Notes under the pieces: model-generated | Seen by the model: the letters and a program-made list of their open reading frames with translations, nothing else | The model's database searches: none | What the model was told of the DNA's origin: nothing | Assembly: GCA_933228675.1 (NCBI GenBank) | Contig: OW121742.1 | Coordinates: 34,792,218 to 34,856,217 of the forward strand | DNA from: Stomorhina lunata | Lineage: Eukaryota; Arthropoda; Insecta; Diptera; Rhiniidae | Direction of reading: 5' to 3' | DNA length: 64,000 nucleotides | Translations under genes and position numbers: made by a program | Shown: in pieces, positions 11,129-21,430 of the stretch | Numbering within the stretch: the first letter of the stretch is position 1 | How the letters are laid out: each line of letters begins with the position of its first letter

Positions 11129-13415
11129 TTCAGTTTAAATTACCATCTTAATTACAAATAAGTACTTCTGTAATAACTTATTATTTATTCGGATGGTATG
11201 TTGTAGTCGTTACAAGGTCACCAGTTATCAGAGTACTTGCCATTACCAAAGTTTTGCTGGGATGTGCTAATATGTAAGAGTATATTATCTCTGGTTTTAT
11301 TGTATTGCTGCAAAATAATGGATTCTATATGTTTTCGAATCTGGATGAGATTATAGATTATGTGTGCAAAAAATCTTTAGTTTTATGTGTATCTATATTT
11401 TATTTTAAATAGTTTTTCTGATTTTATGACCAATAACAAAGAATTTTTTTATTTTTTTAAAATTTCGCCTAAGTCAACTTAATAAATTTTTGAATTTTTC
11501 TACAAAAATGTTATTTGTATATGCCCTACAGGTCTAAAAAACATCAGTCCCTTAGCAGGAAGATATATTACATAGCTGAGATACATACACAATTATGATG
11601 GAATTAGAATAAAATTACAAAATTCAGTACAATTAGAAAATTTATATATACATATTTTTATACATGTTTTTTAGACAAACCAAGTCCACAGTTTTGTTAA
11701 AATCGAGATCTTAAAAACCCTTTTTTAACCCAATAACTTAAGAAAGAGTCATTTCTTAATCCTCCAAAATGGGGACTTTTTTTCATGGGCATTAAATGAC
11801 ATTTAATCCCTAAAGCAATCCTGAAACTTATTTTATGGTTAAGGACTTGTTTCGTTGAGATTTATTTTATTCCGCTCTTTTATAGGTATTATATATTTTT
11901 GAACTGTAGGGTTCGTTTAAATACATTTATTTTTGTATGCCTTTACAAAATGATTTGTTTATAAAATTTTTAATTATTATACCCACCATTAAAAAGAATG
12001 GGGGGTATATTGAGATTGTCATTCCGTTTGTAATTTCCTCAATATTGGTTCAAAAACGATATATATTCTGAATCCTTATGAAATTCTAAGACGATTGAGC
12101 TATGTCCGTCTATCTGTCCGTCTGTCTGTCTGTCTGTTGAAATCACGATAACGTCTAAACGAAAAGAGCTAGCTAACTGAAACTTAGCAAAAACATTCTT
12201 TATTTTGGTATTGAAATTGGGCAAAATCGGTTAGCATTTGGCCATAGCTCCCGTATAACCTCGTCTTGGCTAATCGCTTATTTGCTAATAAATGACAAAT
12301 TATGACAGTTATGATGACAAAATTTGGTATCTAGAAGTTTTAGATAAGCACTAGGCAGCATATAAAATTTCATCGAAATCGGTTCACATTTAGCCATAGC
12401 TCCCATACAAAAAACTTACGAAAACAGGCTAAATTTCACCCAAAATACACTTAAATGCCAATAAATCTAAAAGTATAACAGATTTGGCAATAGATCGGTC
12501 ACTATTTGACCTAGCTCCCATATAAAAAACTTACGAAAACACAAAAATTCAAAAAGAAAAGGGGATTTATGTCCGTCTGTCCGTCAGATAAAATCGTGAT
12601 AGCTCCTTAACTACAAGAGCTAGTAAGACTAAATTAAGCACAAGGAAGTCTTATGTCAATGCCAGCCAGTGTGCAAAATTTCGTCACAATCGGTCACCAT
12701 TTGACCATAGCTCCCATATAAAAAACTTATGGAAACACAAAAATACATAAAGAAAAGGTTGTTTATGTCCGTCTGTCCGTCAGATAAAAGCACGATAGCG
12801 CCTTAACGAAAAGAGCTAGAGGGACAAAATTTTACAAAAGTATTTTGGATATCTTGAAAAAGATGTGTGTTGAAAATGGACAAAATCGTTTCAAATTTAG
12901 TTAGAGCTCCCATATAACCCCGCCCCGGGAAACACATTAATGCTGATAAATTGAATGAAATTGTAATAGCTATGACGATTAAATTTAAAATAGGGAAGTT
13001 TTATGCAATTTTTGATCAGTTTATCAAATTTTATAGGAATCAGTCCATATTTGACTTTAGCTTTCATGTGAAAAACACTCACGGAAACCAAAAATTTTAG
13101 CAAAGGCCAGTTAAAAGCTATTAAATTAGAAACTATGATAGCTATGGTCACTAAATTTTGCAAGAATAAGCTCTCCATATATACACCAGCCAGTGTGTAA
13201 AATTTTGTTATAATCGGTCAACATTTGGCTATAATTCTTATATATATAACATCCCCTTTTTATATCTACAATCAAAAAGATTTGGAGGTACATTCATTAT
13301 AATAAGATTGCACCTATGAAATTATATAGGCATCAATCAATGTTCAACCCAGACTTTATATATGATGAATGCATTAGGAACTCATAACGAAATATATGAA
13401 CCTGTCGTATTACTA

Positions 13416-14319
13416 ATGGGTGTTTTTTTTTAGAGGTATAGAACTTCGAATTGAAATAAAACACAAGAAAATCGTTTTAATGTCCATCAATTTGGCTTTA
13501 TTGGAAGGATAATTTTATGCCATTAATGTTTAAATATGATTTCGGGCATGTGGCCGCCGCGGCTGGCTGTAATAAAGCCAATTCTACAGGTCCAATTTTC
13601 AACAACTTTTTCGAGCATATGGGGCTGTATGTTGGCAATAACGCCATGAATGTTGGCTTCCAAGTCCCCTAACGTTTCTGGTTTGTTGGCGTAGACGAGC
13701 GACTTCACATATCCCCAAAGAAAATAATCCAGTGGTGTCAAATCGCACGATCTTGGTGGCCAATTTACCAATTTGAGATGAAAATCAGCATCGAGATCAA
13801 TCTCATTTTCGGCCCATACACCAAAATCACGACGCATTGCATGGTCTCGCGGCTTTAATTCTTGCACAAGCTGGATCTTGTAAGGTCGCAAGCCAAGATC
13901 TTTGCGCAAAATCTTCCATAAAGTTGATGGACAAAGCTCCAATTGCTGTGCACGGTGGCGAATCGATTCATTCGGGTCCTCTTCAACACTTTGTTCTACA
14001 GCGGCAATTGTTTCTTCGGTCCGCACTGTTCGACGTCGCTGCGGATGCGTATTATCACATAGAGTAAACGTAGTGCGAAAACGATCCATGGTTAACCGAA
14101 TTAATTGCTCTGATGGACGATTATGTCGACCATAAAATGGACGGAGCTTGCGGTAAACTTCGCGAACTGAACATTTGCAAGCGTTGTTCTTTTGTCAACC
14201 TGTTCATGATGAAATGGCAAACCAAACTAAATATTAATCACTTGACAGCTGACAAAATGGCCGCCAGTTAAAAAAGTGATGCCAACTTAAAGTTCTATAC
14301 TTCAATAAAAAACACCCGA
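13416..14319 (-). mobile_element. mariner-like element, internally deleted
   Basis: Flanked by TA on both sides (13414-13415, 14320-14321). The inverted ends read GGGTGTTTTTTTTTAGAGGT on the left and GTATAGAACTTTAAG...GGGTGTTTTTTATTGAAG (reverse complement) on the right. At 904 bp it is shorter than the usual ~1.3 kb. It carries one transposase remnant on the minus strand. Confidence 0.9.
13523..14200 (-). pseudogene. Tc1/mariner transposase, deleted and frameshifted
   Basis: A 188-codon frame (13523-14089) begins at MDRFRTTF and contains a mariner-type helix-turn-helix stretch (ESIRHRAQQLELCPSTLWKI). It then jumps directly to the C-terminal region WPPRSCDLTPLDYFLWG. The piece that would hold the first two catalytic aspartates is missing; only the region of the third is left. 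Upstream of the start the same frame continues with mariner-like residues (RPFYGRHNRPSEQLI), while an upstream ATG with TKEQRLQ is in another frame. The N-terminus is therefore broken by an indel. Mobilisation would need a transposase from elsewhere. Confidence 0.85.
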
Positions 14320-14859
14320 TATTAACGTGTTTAGCCTAACTACATATTAATCACAACGAAAAGTATTTAACAACTTATTAATGTAAAACTATACCTGGTT
14401 ATGAGACCGAATTTTGATCAAAGTAAATACTGGGGAAACCACTAAAATATTTTTGAATGTTGAACTATAAAGCTACGGAAACCTAATTTAGTCCAAAGGT
14501 TTTACCAACAATACCAAATAGCTTAGAGATTTTTCCAGTTTTGGTGCAGATTTTGAATTAGCTGCACCCTTGTAGATATATGAGATATGTTTCTAAATTT
14601 AACACAACTTGATGGTGGGTATATAAGATTCGGCACAGCCGAATATAACACTCTTACTTGTTTTTGTATAAGATTAAGAATTGAAATAATTTAAATTAAA
14701 TCTAACTGATTTTAAATTCCCTAAGAATTAATTCCTAAAAGTTAAGGCTTATGACTTGATTCAGGTGAATGTATTATGGGAATGATATAAACACTAAAAT
14801 ATATTTGATTTTAAAATATGGAATTAGGAATTGAGCCTTTCGAACCTCTGGTTTCATAC

Positions 14860-16180
14860 GTGTTCGAAATTTTTTGATTTGACTCATACCCATTTTGGTA
14901 ACTTTTCTAAAAATCTATTTTAATCATTTTTTCCTAATGCAGTTACTTTCTTTCAAAATCATTACATAAATCCATTAAAAACAATTTGCCATGTTCTAAG
15001 AACATAAAAATACAATCTCAACATTATTTTATTTCCATTAAAAAAAATAATAATAATTTCCATTTAACAATCCGGGGAAATAAATAAACTAGAGCTCATA
15101 GAAAACGCTTTAAAACGACATTAAATGCTTAAAATTTATGACATTCTAAAGCCAACTTAAAATGCAATAAATTTTTTTTTGCACAAAACCTTTAAAAACT
15201 AAAAAGTAATTGACATTATCGGCATTTGTTTGCACTTGTGAAATTTTCTGCAATTGAACAAATAATAAAATTTCACAAAAAAAAAAAAACAAAGAATAGA
15301 AAACACAAAAGAACACAAAAACAATAAAAAGAACGTAGCACAAATGTAAAGATAAGGACTTTTAAAGAAGTAACAAGAAAGGAGCTCTGAACCTCATAAA
15401 TAACCATGACAAAATATCGAACGAAAATCAGATTTGAAATTTTTGCAAATAAAATTCGTATTGAGTTAAAGGTAGAGAAGGATTTCCATACAAATTCAAT
15501 AGAGTCGCATATGTTCTGAATGGCTGTAAAGCCAAAGTCTACCTTATGTTCATAAAAAGAAAATTTTCTCTAATAACTCCACCCTCCCTATTTGTTTCTT
15601 GTTTTTTTTTACCGAAGAACAAAAATTTTAAATCGGATTTATTTTTTAATATGCCTCAGGGATCGATTATTACCGTTCAAATTCATATAAAACGTGCGCG
15701 TGTTCATTTTATTTTTTTGCGATTTTAAACTTTACATTTCTTTTATTTGCTCACAAACGCACACAAAAACACATAAACAATATTTAGTCCTTTTATTCCG
15801 TTTAGTCCTTGTTTGCCAACTTATGTGCAAACGTATGTGTAGTGGGTTCCTCCCTAAAAGTCAATAAATTTGTACGACTACTTCTATTGGATTCACACGC
15901 ACTTTTGTATTTATGTATGGGTGCAAAATTTTAAGAATTTAAAGTCATTTTCAGAAACATTCGCAAATACAATAACGAGGAAAAAAAGTCAATCGAATTG
16001 TTGTACATGACAAATACATGGAAATACAATTGATATGTTTAACTAAAGTTTGAGCACGAAAATAATTTACAGGAATCTAACAAAGTTTTTGAAGTTGAAC
16101 CTTGAGCTGAACCTCTAAACCAGAACTATGACGGAATAAGAAGCAATTATTTAAATACTAGAAGCAATTATTTAATACTG
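14860..16180. other. Unique A/T-rich DNA, no gene recognised
   Basis: Low-complexity sequence with poly(A)/poly(T) runs and short frames of no recognisable content. Nothing suggests an exon or an RNA gene. Confidence 0.5.
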
Positions 16181-16184
16181 TACC

Positions 16185-16860
16185 CTGCTCGCGTTGCTGC
16201 TCCACCAACTAAAATAAGTTGGAAACAAAGACATTACACAAATATCCAACTAATTTGTAATCATTTTATGGATTTTGTCCAATTAACATATGATCAAATG
16301 CATAGTTAACGATTCAATTTATTTTGAGAAATGATCAGTGGCGCCATCTATCGAAAAATAGTAGCACCAACTTATAACCCTTTGTCGGCTCATGCACAAC
16401 AACTTTGCTTAAGATCATTAAATAATCAAAAGCATAGTTTACGATTCTATTAATTTTTAACTATTTTTTTAGTAGCGCCATCTATCGGAAATTCATCGCA
16501 CCAACTTCGAAACCCCTGTCGGCTCATGCGCAAAAAAACTTTGCTAAAAATCATCGCATGCACAAATGCACAGTTTACGATTTTAATAATTTTGATAGTG
16601 CCGCCACCTATCGGAAAATCAGTGCCGCCACCTATCGGAAATTGGTCATACCAACTTAGAAACCTTTGTCGGCTCTTACACAACAACTTTGCCAAAGATT
16701 ATAGCACGATCAAATGCAATTTGATCAAATGCAATTTAAGCAATTTTCAGTGTCGCCACCTGTCGGAACTTGGTGACACCAACTTATCAATCTTCGTTGG
16801 CCCATGCACAACAACTTTTCTTGAGATCATAACATGCTCATATGCATAGTTTTCTTTAAA
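16185..16860. repeat. ~130-bp tandem repeat with GCGCCATCTATCGG motif
   Basis: Four to five units each contain (G)CGCCA(T/C)CTATCGGAAA, CACCAACTT, TTTGTCGGCTCATG, CACAACAACTTTGC and a segment ending GCATAGTTTACGATT. Motif positions are 16341, 16475, 16600, 16624 (a 24-bp local duplication) and 16752, spacing 125-134 bp. The reverse complement of the motif resembles a CTCF core. Overlapping open frames on both strands here are by-products of the repeat. Confidence 0.8.
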
Positions 16861-16904
16861 AGACATACAGACAGACAAACATTCATTTTAATTATTTAAA
16901 TATT

Positions 16905-19385
16905 TCACAACTAAAATTTTTCTATAAAAATTTTATAACAACAATTTTTCCATAAGCTAAAAAAAAAAAATTTTCAATAAAATTTTTAAAACGAATATTT
17001 TTCAATAAAAATTTCGTAACGAAAAATTTTTTATAAAAACTTTTCTACAAAAATTTTAGAACGAAAATTTTTCTATAAAAATTTTAGAACAACAATTTTT
17101 CCATACAAATGTTAGAACAGAATTTTAGAATTTTTCTTAAAAAAATTTAGCACGAAAAATTACAACGGAAATTTTTCTATAAAAATTTTAGAACGAACAT
17201 TTTTTTATTTTTAAATTTTAGAACAAAAAATTTTCTTTATAGAAAAATTTTCGTTCTAAGATTTTAAGAACAAAAATTTTTCTATAAAAATTTTCGTTCT
17301 AAGATTTTTAAAGAAAATTTTTTTTTCTTTAAAAATTTTCGAACGAAAATTTTTCTATAAAAATTTTCGTTCTAAGATTTTTAAAGAAAATTTTTTTTTT
17401 CTTTAAAAATTTTCGAACGAAAATTTTTCTATAAAAATTTTTGAACTAAAATTTTTTTCTATAAAAAAAAAAAATTTTCTATAAAAATTTTATAACGAAA
17501 ATTTTTCTATAAAAATTTTAGAACGAAAATTTTTCTATAAAAATTTTGAACGAAAATTTTGCTATAAAAAGTTAACAACGAAAAATTTTCTATAAAAATT
17601 TTGGAACGAAGATCTTTTTTTCTATAAAAATTTACGAGCGAAAATTTTTCTAAAAAAATTTCGCAACGAAAAATTTTCTATAAAAATTTTAGAACTAAAA
17701 TTTTTCTATAAAAATTTCGTAACGAAAAATTTTCTATAAAAATTTTAGAACGAAAATTTTTCTATAAACAACTTAGAACGAAAATTTTTCTATAAAAATT
17801 TTCGAACAAAAATTTTTCTATAAAAATTTTCGAACGAAAATTTTTCTATAAAAATTTTCGAACGAAAATTTTTCTATAAAAAATTTCGAACGAAAATTTT
17901 TCTATAAAAATTTTTGAACTAACATTTTTTTCTATAAAAATTTTAGAACGAAAATTTTTCTATAAAAATTTTAGAACGAAAATTTTTCTATAAAAATTTT
18001 AGAACGAAAATTTTTCTATAAAAATTTTAGAACGAAAATTTTTCTATAAAAATTTTAGAACGAAAATTTTTCTATAAAAATTTTAGAACGAAAATTTTTC
18101 TATAAAAATTTTCGAACTAAAATTTTTTTCTATAAAAATTTTAGAACTAAAATTTTTCTATAAAAAGTTAACAACGAAAAAATTTCTATAAAAATTTTGA
18201 AAAGAAGTTTTTTTTTTCTATAAAAATTTTCGAACGAAAATTTTTCTATAAAAATTTTCGAACTAAAATTTTTTTCTATAAAAATTTTCGAACGAAAATT
18301 TTTCTATAAAAATTTTCGAACTAAAATTTTTTTCTATAAAAATTTTCGAACTAAAATTTTTTTCTATAAAAATTTTAGAACGAAAATTTTTCTATAAAAA
18401 TTTCGTAACGAAAATTTTTCTATAAAAATTTTAGAACGAAAATTTTTCTATAAAAATTTTAGAACGAAAATTTTTCTAAAAAAATTTTAGAACGAAAATT
18501 TTTCTATAAAAATTTTAGAACGAAAATTTTTCTAAAAAAATTTTAGAACGAAAATTTTTCTATAAAAATTTTAGAACGAAAATTTTTCTATAAAAATTTT
18601 AGAACGAAAATTTTTCTATAAAAATTTTAGAACGAAAATTTTTCTATAAAAATTTTAGAACGAAAATTTTTCTATAAAAATTTTAGAACGAAAATTTTTC
18701 TATAAAAATTTTAGAACGAAAATTTTTCTATAAAAATTTTAGAACGAAAATTTTTCTATAAAAATTTTTCTATAAAAATTTTAGAACGAAAATTTTTCTA
18801 TAAAAATTTTAGAACGAAAATTTTTGTATAAAAATTTTAGAACGAAAATTTTTCTATAAAAAATTTAGAACGAAAATTTTCTATAAAAATTTTAGAACGA
18901 AAATTTTTTTTTATAAAAATTTCAAAATGAAAATTTTTTCATAAAAGTTTTAGAATAAAAATTTTCCTATAAAAATTTTAGAAAGAAAATTTTTCTATAA
19001 AAATTGAAGAACAAAAATTTTTCTATAAAAATTTAGAACGTAAATTTTTCTATAAAAATTTTAAAACAAAAATTTTTCTATAAAAATTTTAGAACGAAAA
19101 TTGTTGTATAACAATTTTAGAACGGAAATTTTTCTATAAAAATTTAGAACGTAAATTTTTCTATAAAAATATTAAAACAAAAATTTTTCTATAAAAATTT
19201 TAAAACGAAATTTTTTCTATAAAAATTTTAGAACGAACATTTTTCTATAAAAATTTAAGATTGAAAATTTTTCTTTAAAAATTTCATAATATTTCATAAT
19301 TTTAAGCCAAAAATTTTTCAAACAAATTTTAGAACGAATTTTTCTATAACAATTTAAGAACGAAATTTTTTTTTTATAAAAATTT
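16905..19385. repeat. 28-bp minisatellite array (family D)
   Basis: Roughly 85 monomers of 28 bp: AACGAAAATTTTTCTATA followed by AAAATTTTAG. The most uniform block is about 17930-18860; monomers degrade towards both edges. Within 17220-17420 some monomers are in reverse orientation (CTATAAAAATTTTCGTTCTA). A homopolymer-rich variant TTTTTTTTTCTATAAAAA recurs. Confidence 0.92.
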
Positions 19386-20875
19386 AAGTTTGTTTTAAAG
19401 AACGAAATTTTATCACAAATTATTTCTATGCAAATTTTTCTATAGAAAAAATCACATCATAAATTTTTCTACCGAAAAAAATCACATCTGAAATTTATCT
19501 ATTAAAAAAATCTGGTTCCAAATATTTCTCTAGAGAAACAAATCGAAAAATTTCCTTAAAAAAAACTTGTCGCAATTTTTTCTTTAGACAAATAATTGTT
19601 GCAAAACTTTCTATAGAAATAATGTCACCCCATGTTTTCCATGAAAAGAATCTATTGCAAATTTGTCTACAGAAAATCACTTTTTTCTATCGGAGAAATC
19701 ACATCTCAAATTTTTATTGAAAAAAAATGTATAGCAAATTTTTTCAAAAAATAACAAAATAGTCGGGATCCTTTTGAAATTTTTCAATAGAAAGACCAAA
19801 TCAAAAATTTTTCTATAGAAAAAATTTGATCGCAATTTTTTCCATAGAAAAAATGTTATTGCTAATTTTACTATAGAGAAAATCTCACCGCAACTTTAAA
19901 GAAAATTCGATTGTAACTTTTTCTATAGAAAAAGTTTAATCGCAAGTTTTACCTTAGAAAATATTTTTTTATAGAAAAAACACATTTAAAATTTTCTCTA
20001 TAGAGACAATTTGTTGTAAGTTTTTTTTAATAGAAAAAAATTCATTGTAAGTTTTGCTATAGAAAAAATGTCTTCGCAAGTTTTCTATAAAAAAATGTAT
20101 CGTAACTTCTATAGAAAAAAAAATCATCACAAATTTTACTAAAGAAAATTACTTCTCAAAATTTATATAGAAGAAATTATTTCACAAATTTTTCTTTAGA
20201 AAAATTCACATCTCAAATTTTTTTTAGAAAAATCGCAAGTTTTTCTATAGAAAAAATCACAACTAAAATGTTTCCCTAAAAAATGTCTCCCTAACTTTCC
20301 TATATGAAGATTTCATCACAACTTTTTATATAGAAAAAATTTTAATTTTACTATAGAAAATCTCTTCGTAAAATTTTTTATTTAAAGAATCACATCTCAA
20401 ATTTGTCTAATAAAAAAAAAATCATCGCAAATTTTTCTATAGAAAGAACACACCACAAATTTTCTATAGAAAGAATTTATCCCAAAATTTCCTATAGAAA
20501 AAATTTTATTGCAAATTTCACAATAGCAAAAATCGCCATCTAAAGAAGAAATTTTATTGCAAATTTTCTATAGAAAAACTCACATCTCAAATTATTCTAT
20601 AGAAAAACATAATCAAAAATTTTTCTATACAAAAAATGTCATCTTAATTTTTTTATAGAAAAAATTTATTGCAAGCTTTTCTATACGAATATTTTATTTC
20701 TATTATTTATTGAAAATTTTTTATATAAAAAAATAAAATTCATCCACATTTCAAATTTTGTATAGAAAAAATTTTATTGCAAATTTTTCTTTAAAAAAAA
20801 TTTTGTCCAAAAATATTTTTAAAGAAAAATATTGTATTTTTATAGAAAATCATTTCATCGTTTATTTGTTTAGCA
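19386..20875. repeat. Decayed CTATAGAAA minisatellite
   Basis: Loose monomers of about 30 bp with TTTTTCTATAGAAAAAAT followed by CACATCTCAAA or a CATCGCAA-like segment. It directly continues the 28-bp array but belongs to a different and older subfamily, similar to 7385-8010. Confidence 0.75.
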
Positions 20876-21430
20876 CTTCTACTTCTTATCATAAAACAAC
20901 AAAATCAGCCTGGGTTCGATCCCCAGTCACGGCAACATCAATTTTCCTAAAATTTTCTTCTGTCACATCCTTTCTTTATACCCCTCCTCCCCGCATATTA
21001 TTTCCATTATTACCACTGCCATCATCTTCATCAATAGGCATTGTTGTACGAGTATTAGACATAATCGAAGTGCATTTTAAATGTTCTCAAAAGAATTTTC
21101 TTTTTCTTTATTGTAGTCCTAACAAAATTTTTTTTTTCGTATTAAACATAAAATATTTGGAATTATTTCGTACTTTATAAAAATGTACATTTTAATATTG
21201 AAATTTATTGTTGTTATTTTTTTTTTAAACGACAAAAAGAACAAGTGAATTTGAGTCCAAAAAGGAGCAGAAAGACCTTTAGAGACTTTATTACTACTTG
21301 TATTAAACTTTTGTGTTCTTTTAAATATAAAACACATAATTTTAGCAATTTTATTAACAGGACATATGGGGACAAATTTGAATTTTATTAAAAAGGAAAA
21401 AATTTACTATTGATACAAGTGATAAAAAAT
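20876..21430. other. Unique segment with a SINE-like fragment
   Basis: Short, somewhat less A/T-rich DNA after the minisatellite. It contains the tRNA-like piece at 20908-20936 and a CCTCCTCCCC-type stretch. No gene recognised. Confidence 0.5.
20908..20936 (+). other. tRNA-like T arm, SINE fragment
   Basis: CTGGG-TTCGATC-CCCAG forms a perfect T stem and loop with B box GGTTCGATCCC, followed by TCACGGCAAC. No A box lies upstream at a suitable distance. The same ending, diverged (CCCCGGTCATGGCAAC), is on the minus strand at about 26003-26025. The two probably come from one SINE family. Confidence 0.5.

Larger units (their letters stand above)
10270..11262. mobile_element. Foldback element nested in the hAT
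   Basis: The left end ATCCCAGTAAAACTTTTCAT is mirrored by AAAGTTTTGCTGGGAT on the right. Matching inner pieces include GTACTTACC with its inverted partners, and TGTTCCCGTAC/GTACGGGAACA near 10833-10930. No clear target duplication and no transposase. It contains two tRNA-like stretches on the minus strand. Confidence 0.6.
11975..14665 (+). mobile_element. Terminal-hairpin dispersed repeat, copy 2
   Basis: Starts with the hairpin TATACCCACCATT...AATGGGGGGTATA and ends with TGGTGGGTATATAAG, then the hairpin ATTCGGC-ACA-GCCGAAT, then CTCTTACTTGTTTTT. The interior has CCGTCTGTCTGTCTGTC tracts and repeated segments such as CATAGCTCCCATA and TTCGTCACAATCGGTCACCA. It is non-coding. A mariner sits at 13416-14319, so the element proper is about 1.8 kb. 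It lies inside the hAT. Confidence 0.75.
9459..14850. mobile_element. hAT-type non-autonomous element carrying nested insertions
   Basis: The left end CAGAGCTTCGAAAGGCTTAA is mirrored at the right end (reverse complement CAGAGGTTCGAAAGGCTCAA). An identical 8-bp direct repeat GTTTCATA flanks both sides (9451-9458 and 14851-14858). A CAGAG start with an 8-bp duplication is the hAT hallmark. I see no transposase. The 5.4-kb span is inflated by later insertions: a foldback (10270-11262) and a terminal-hairpin repeat (11975-14665) that itself contains a mariner. Confidence 0.85.

Noticed and set aside
16450..16849. Overlapping 81- and 107-codon frames on opposite strands
   Set aside because: They follow the ~130-bp tandem repeat and repeat with it; no sign of a real protein.
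20758..21180. 140-codon plus-strand frame
   Set aside because: It starts in decayed minisatellite and runs through a SINE fragment; composition is low-complexity Phe/Ser-rich.
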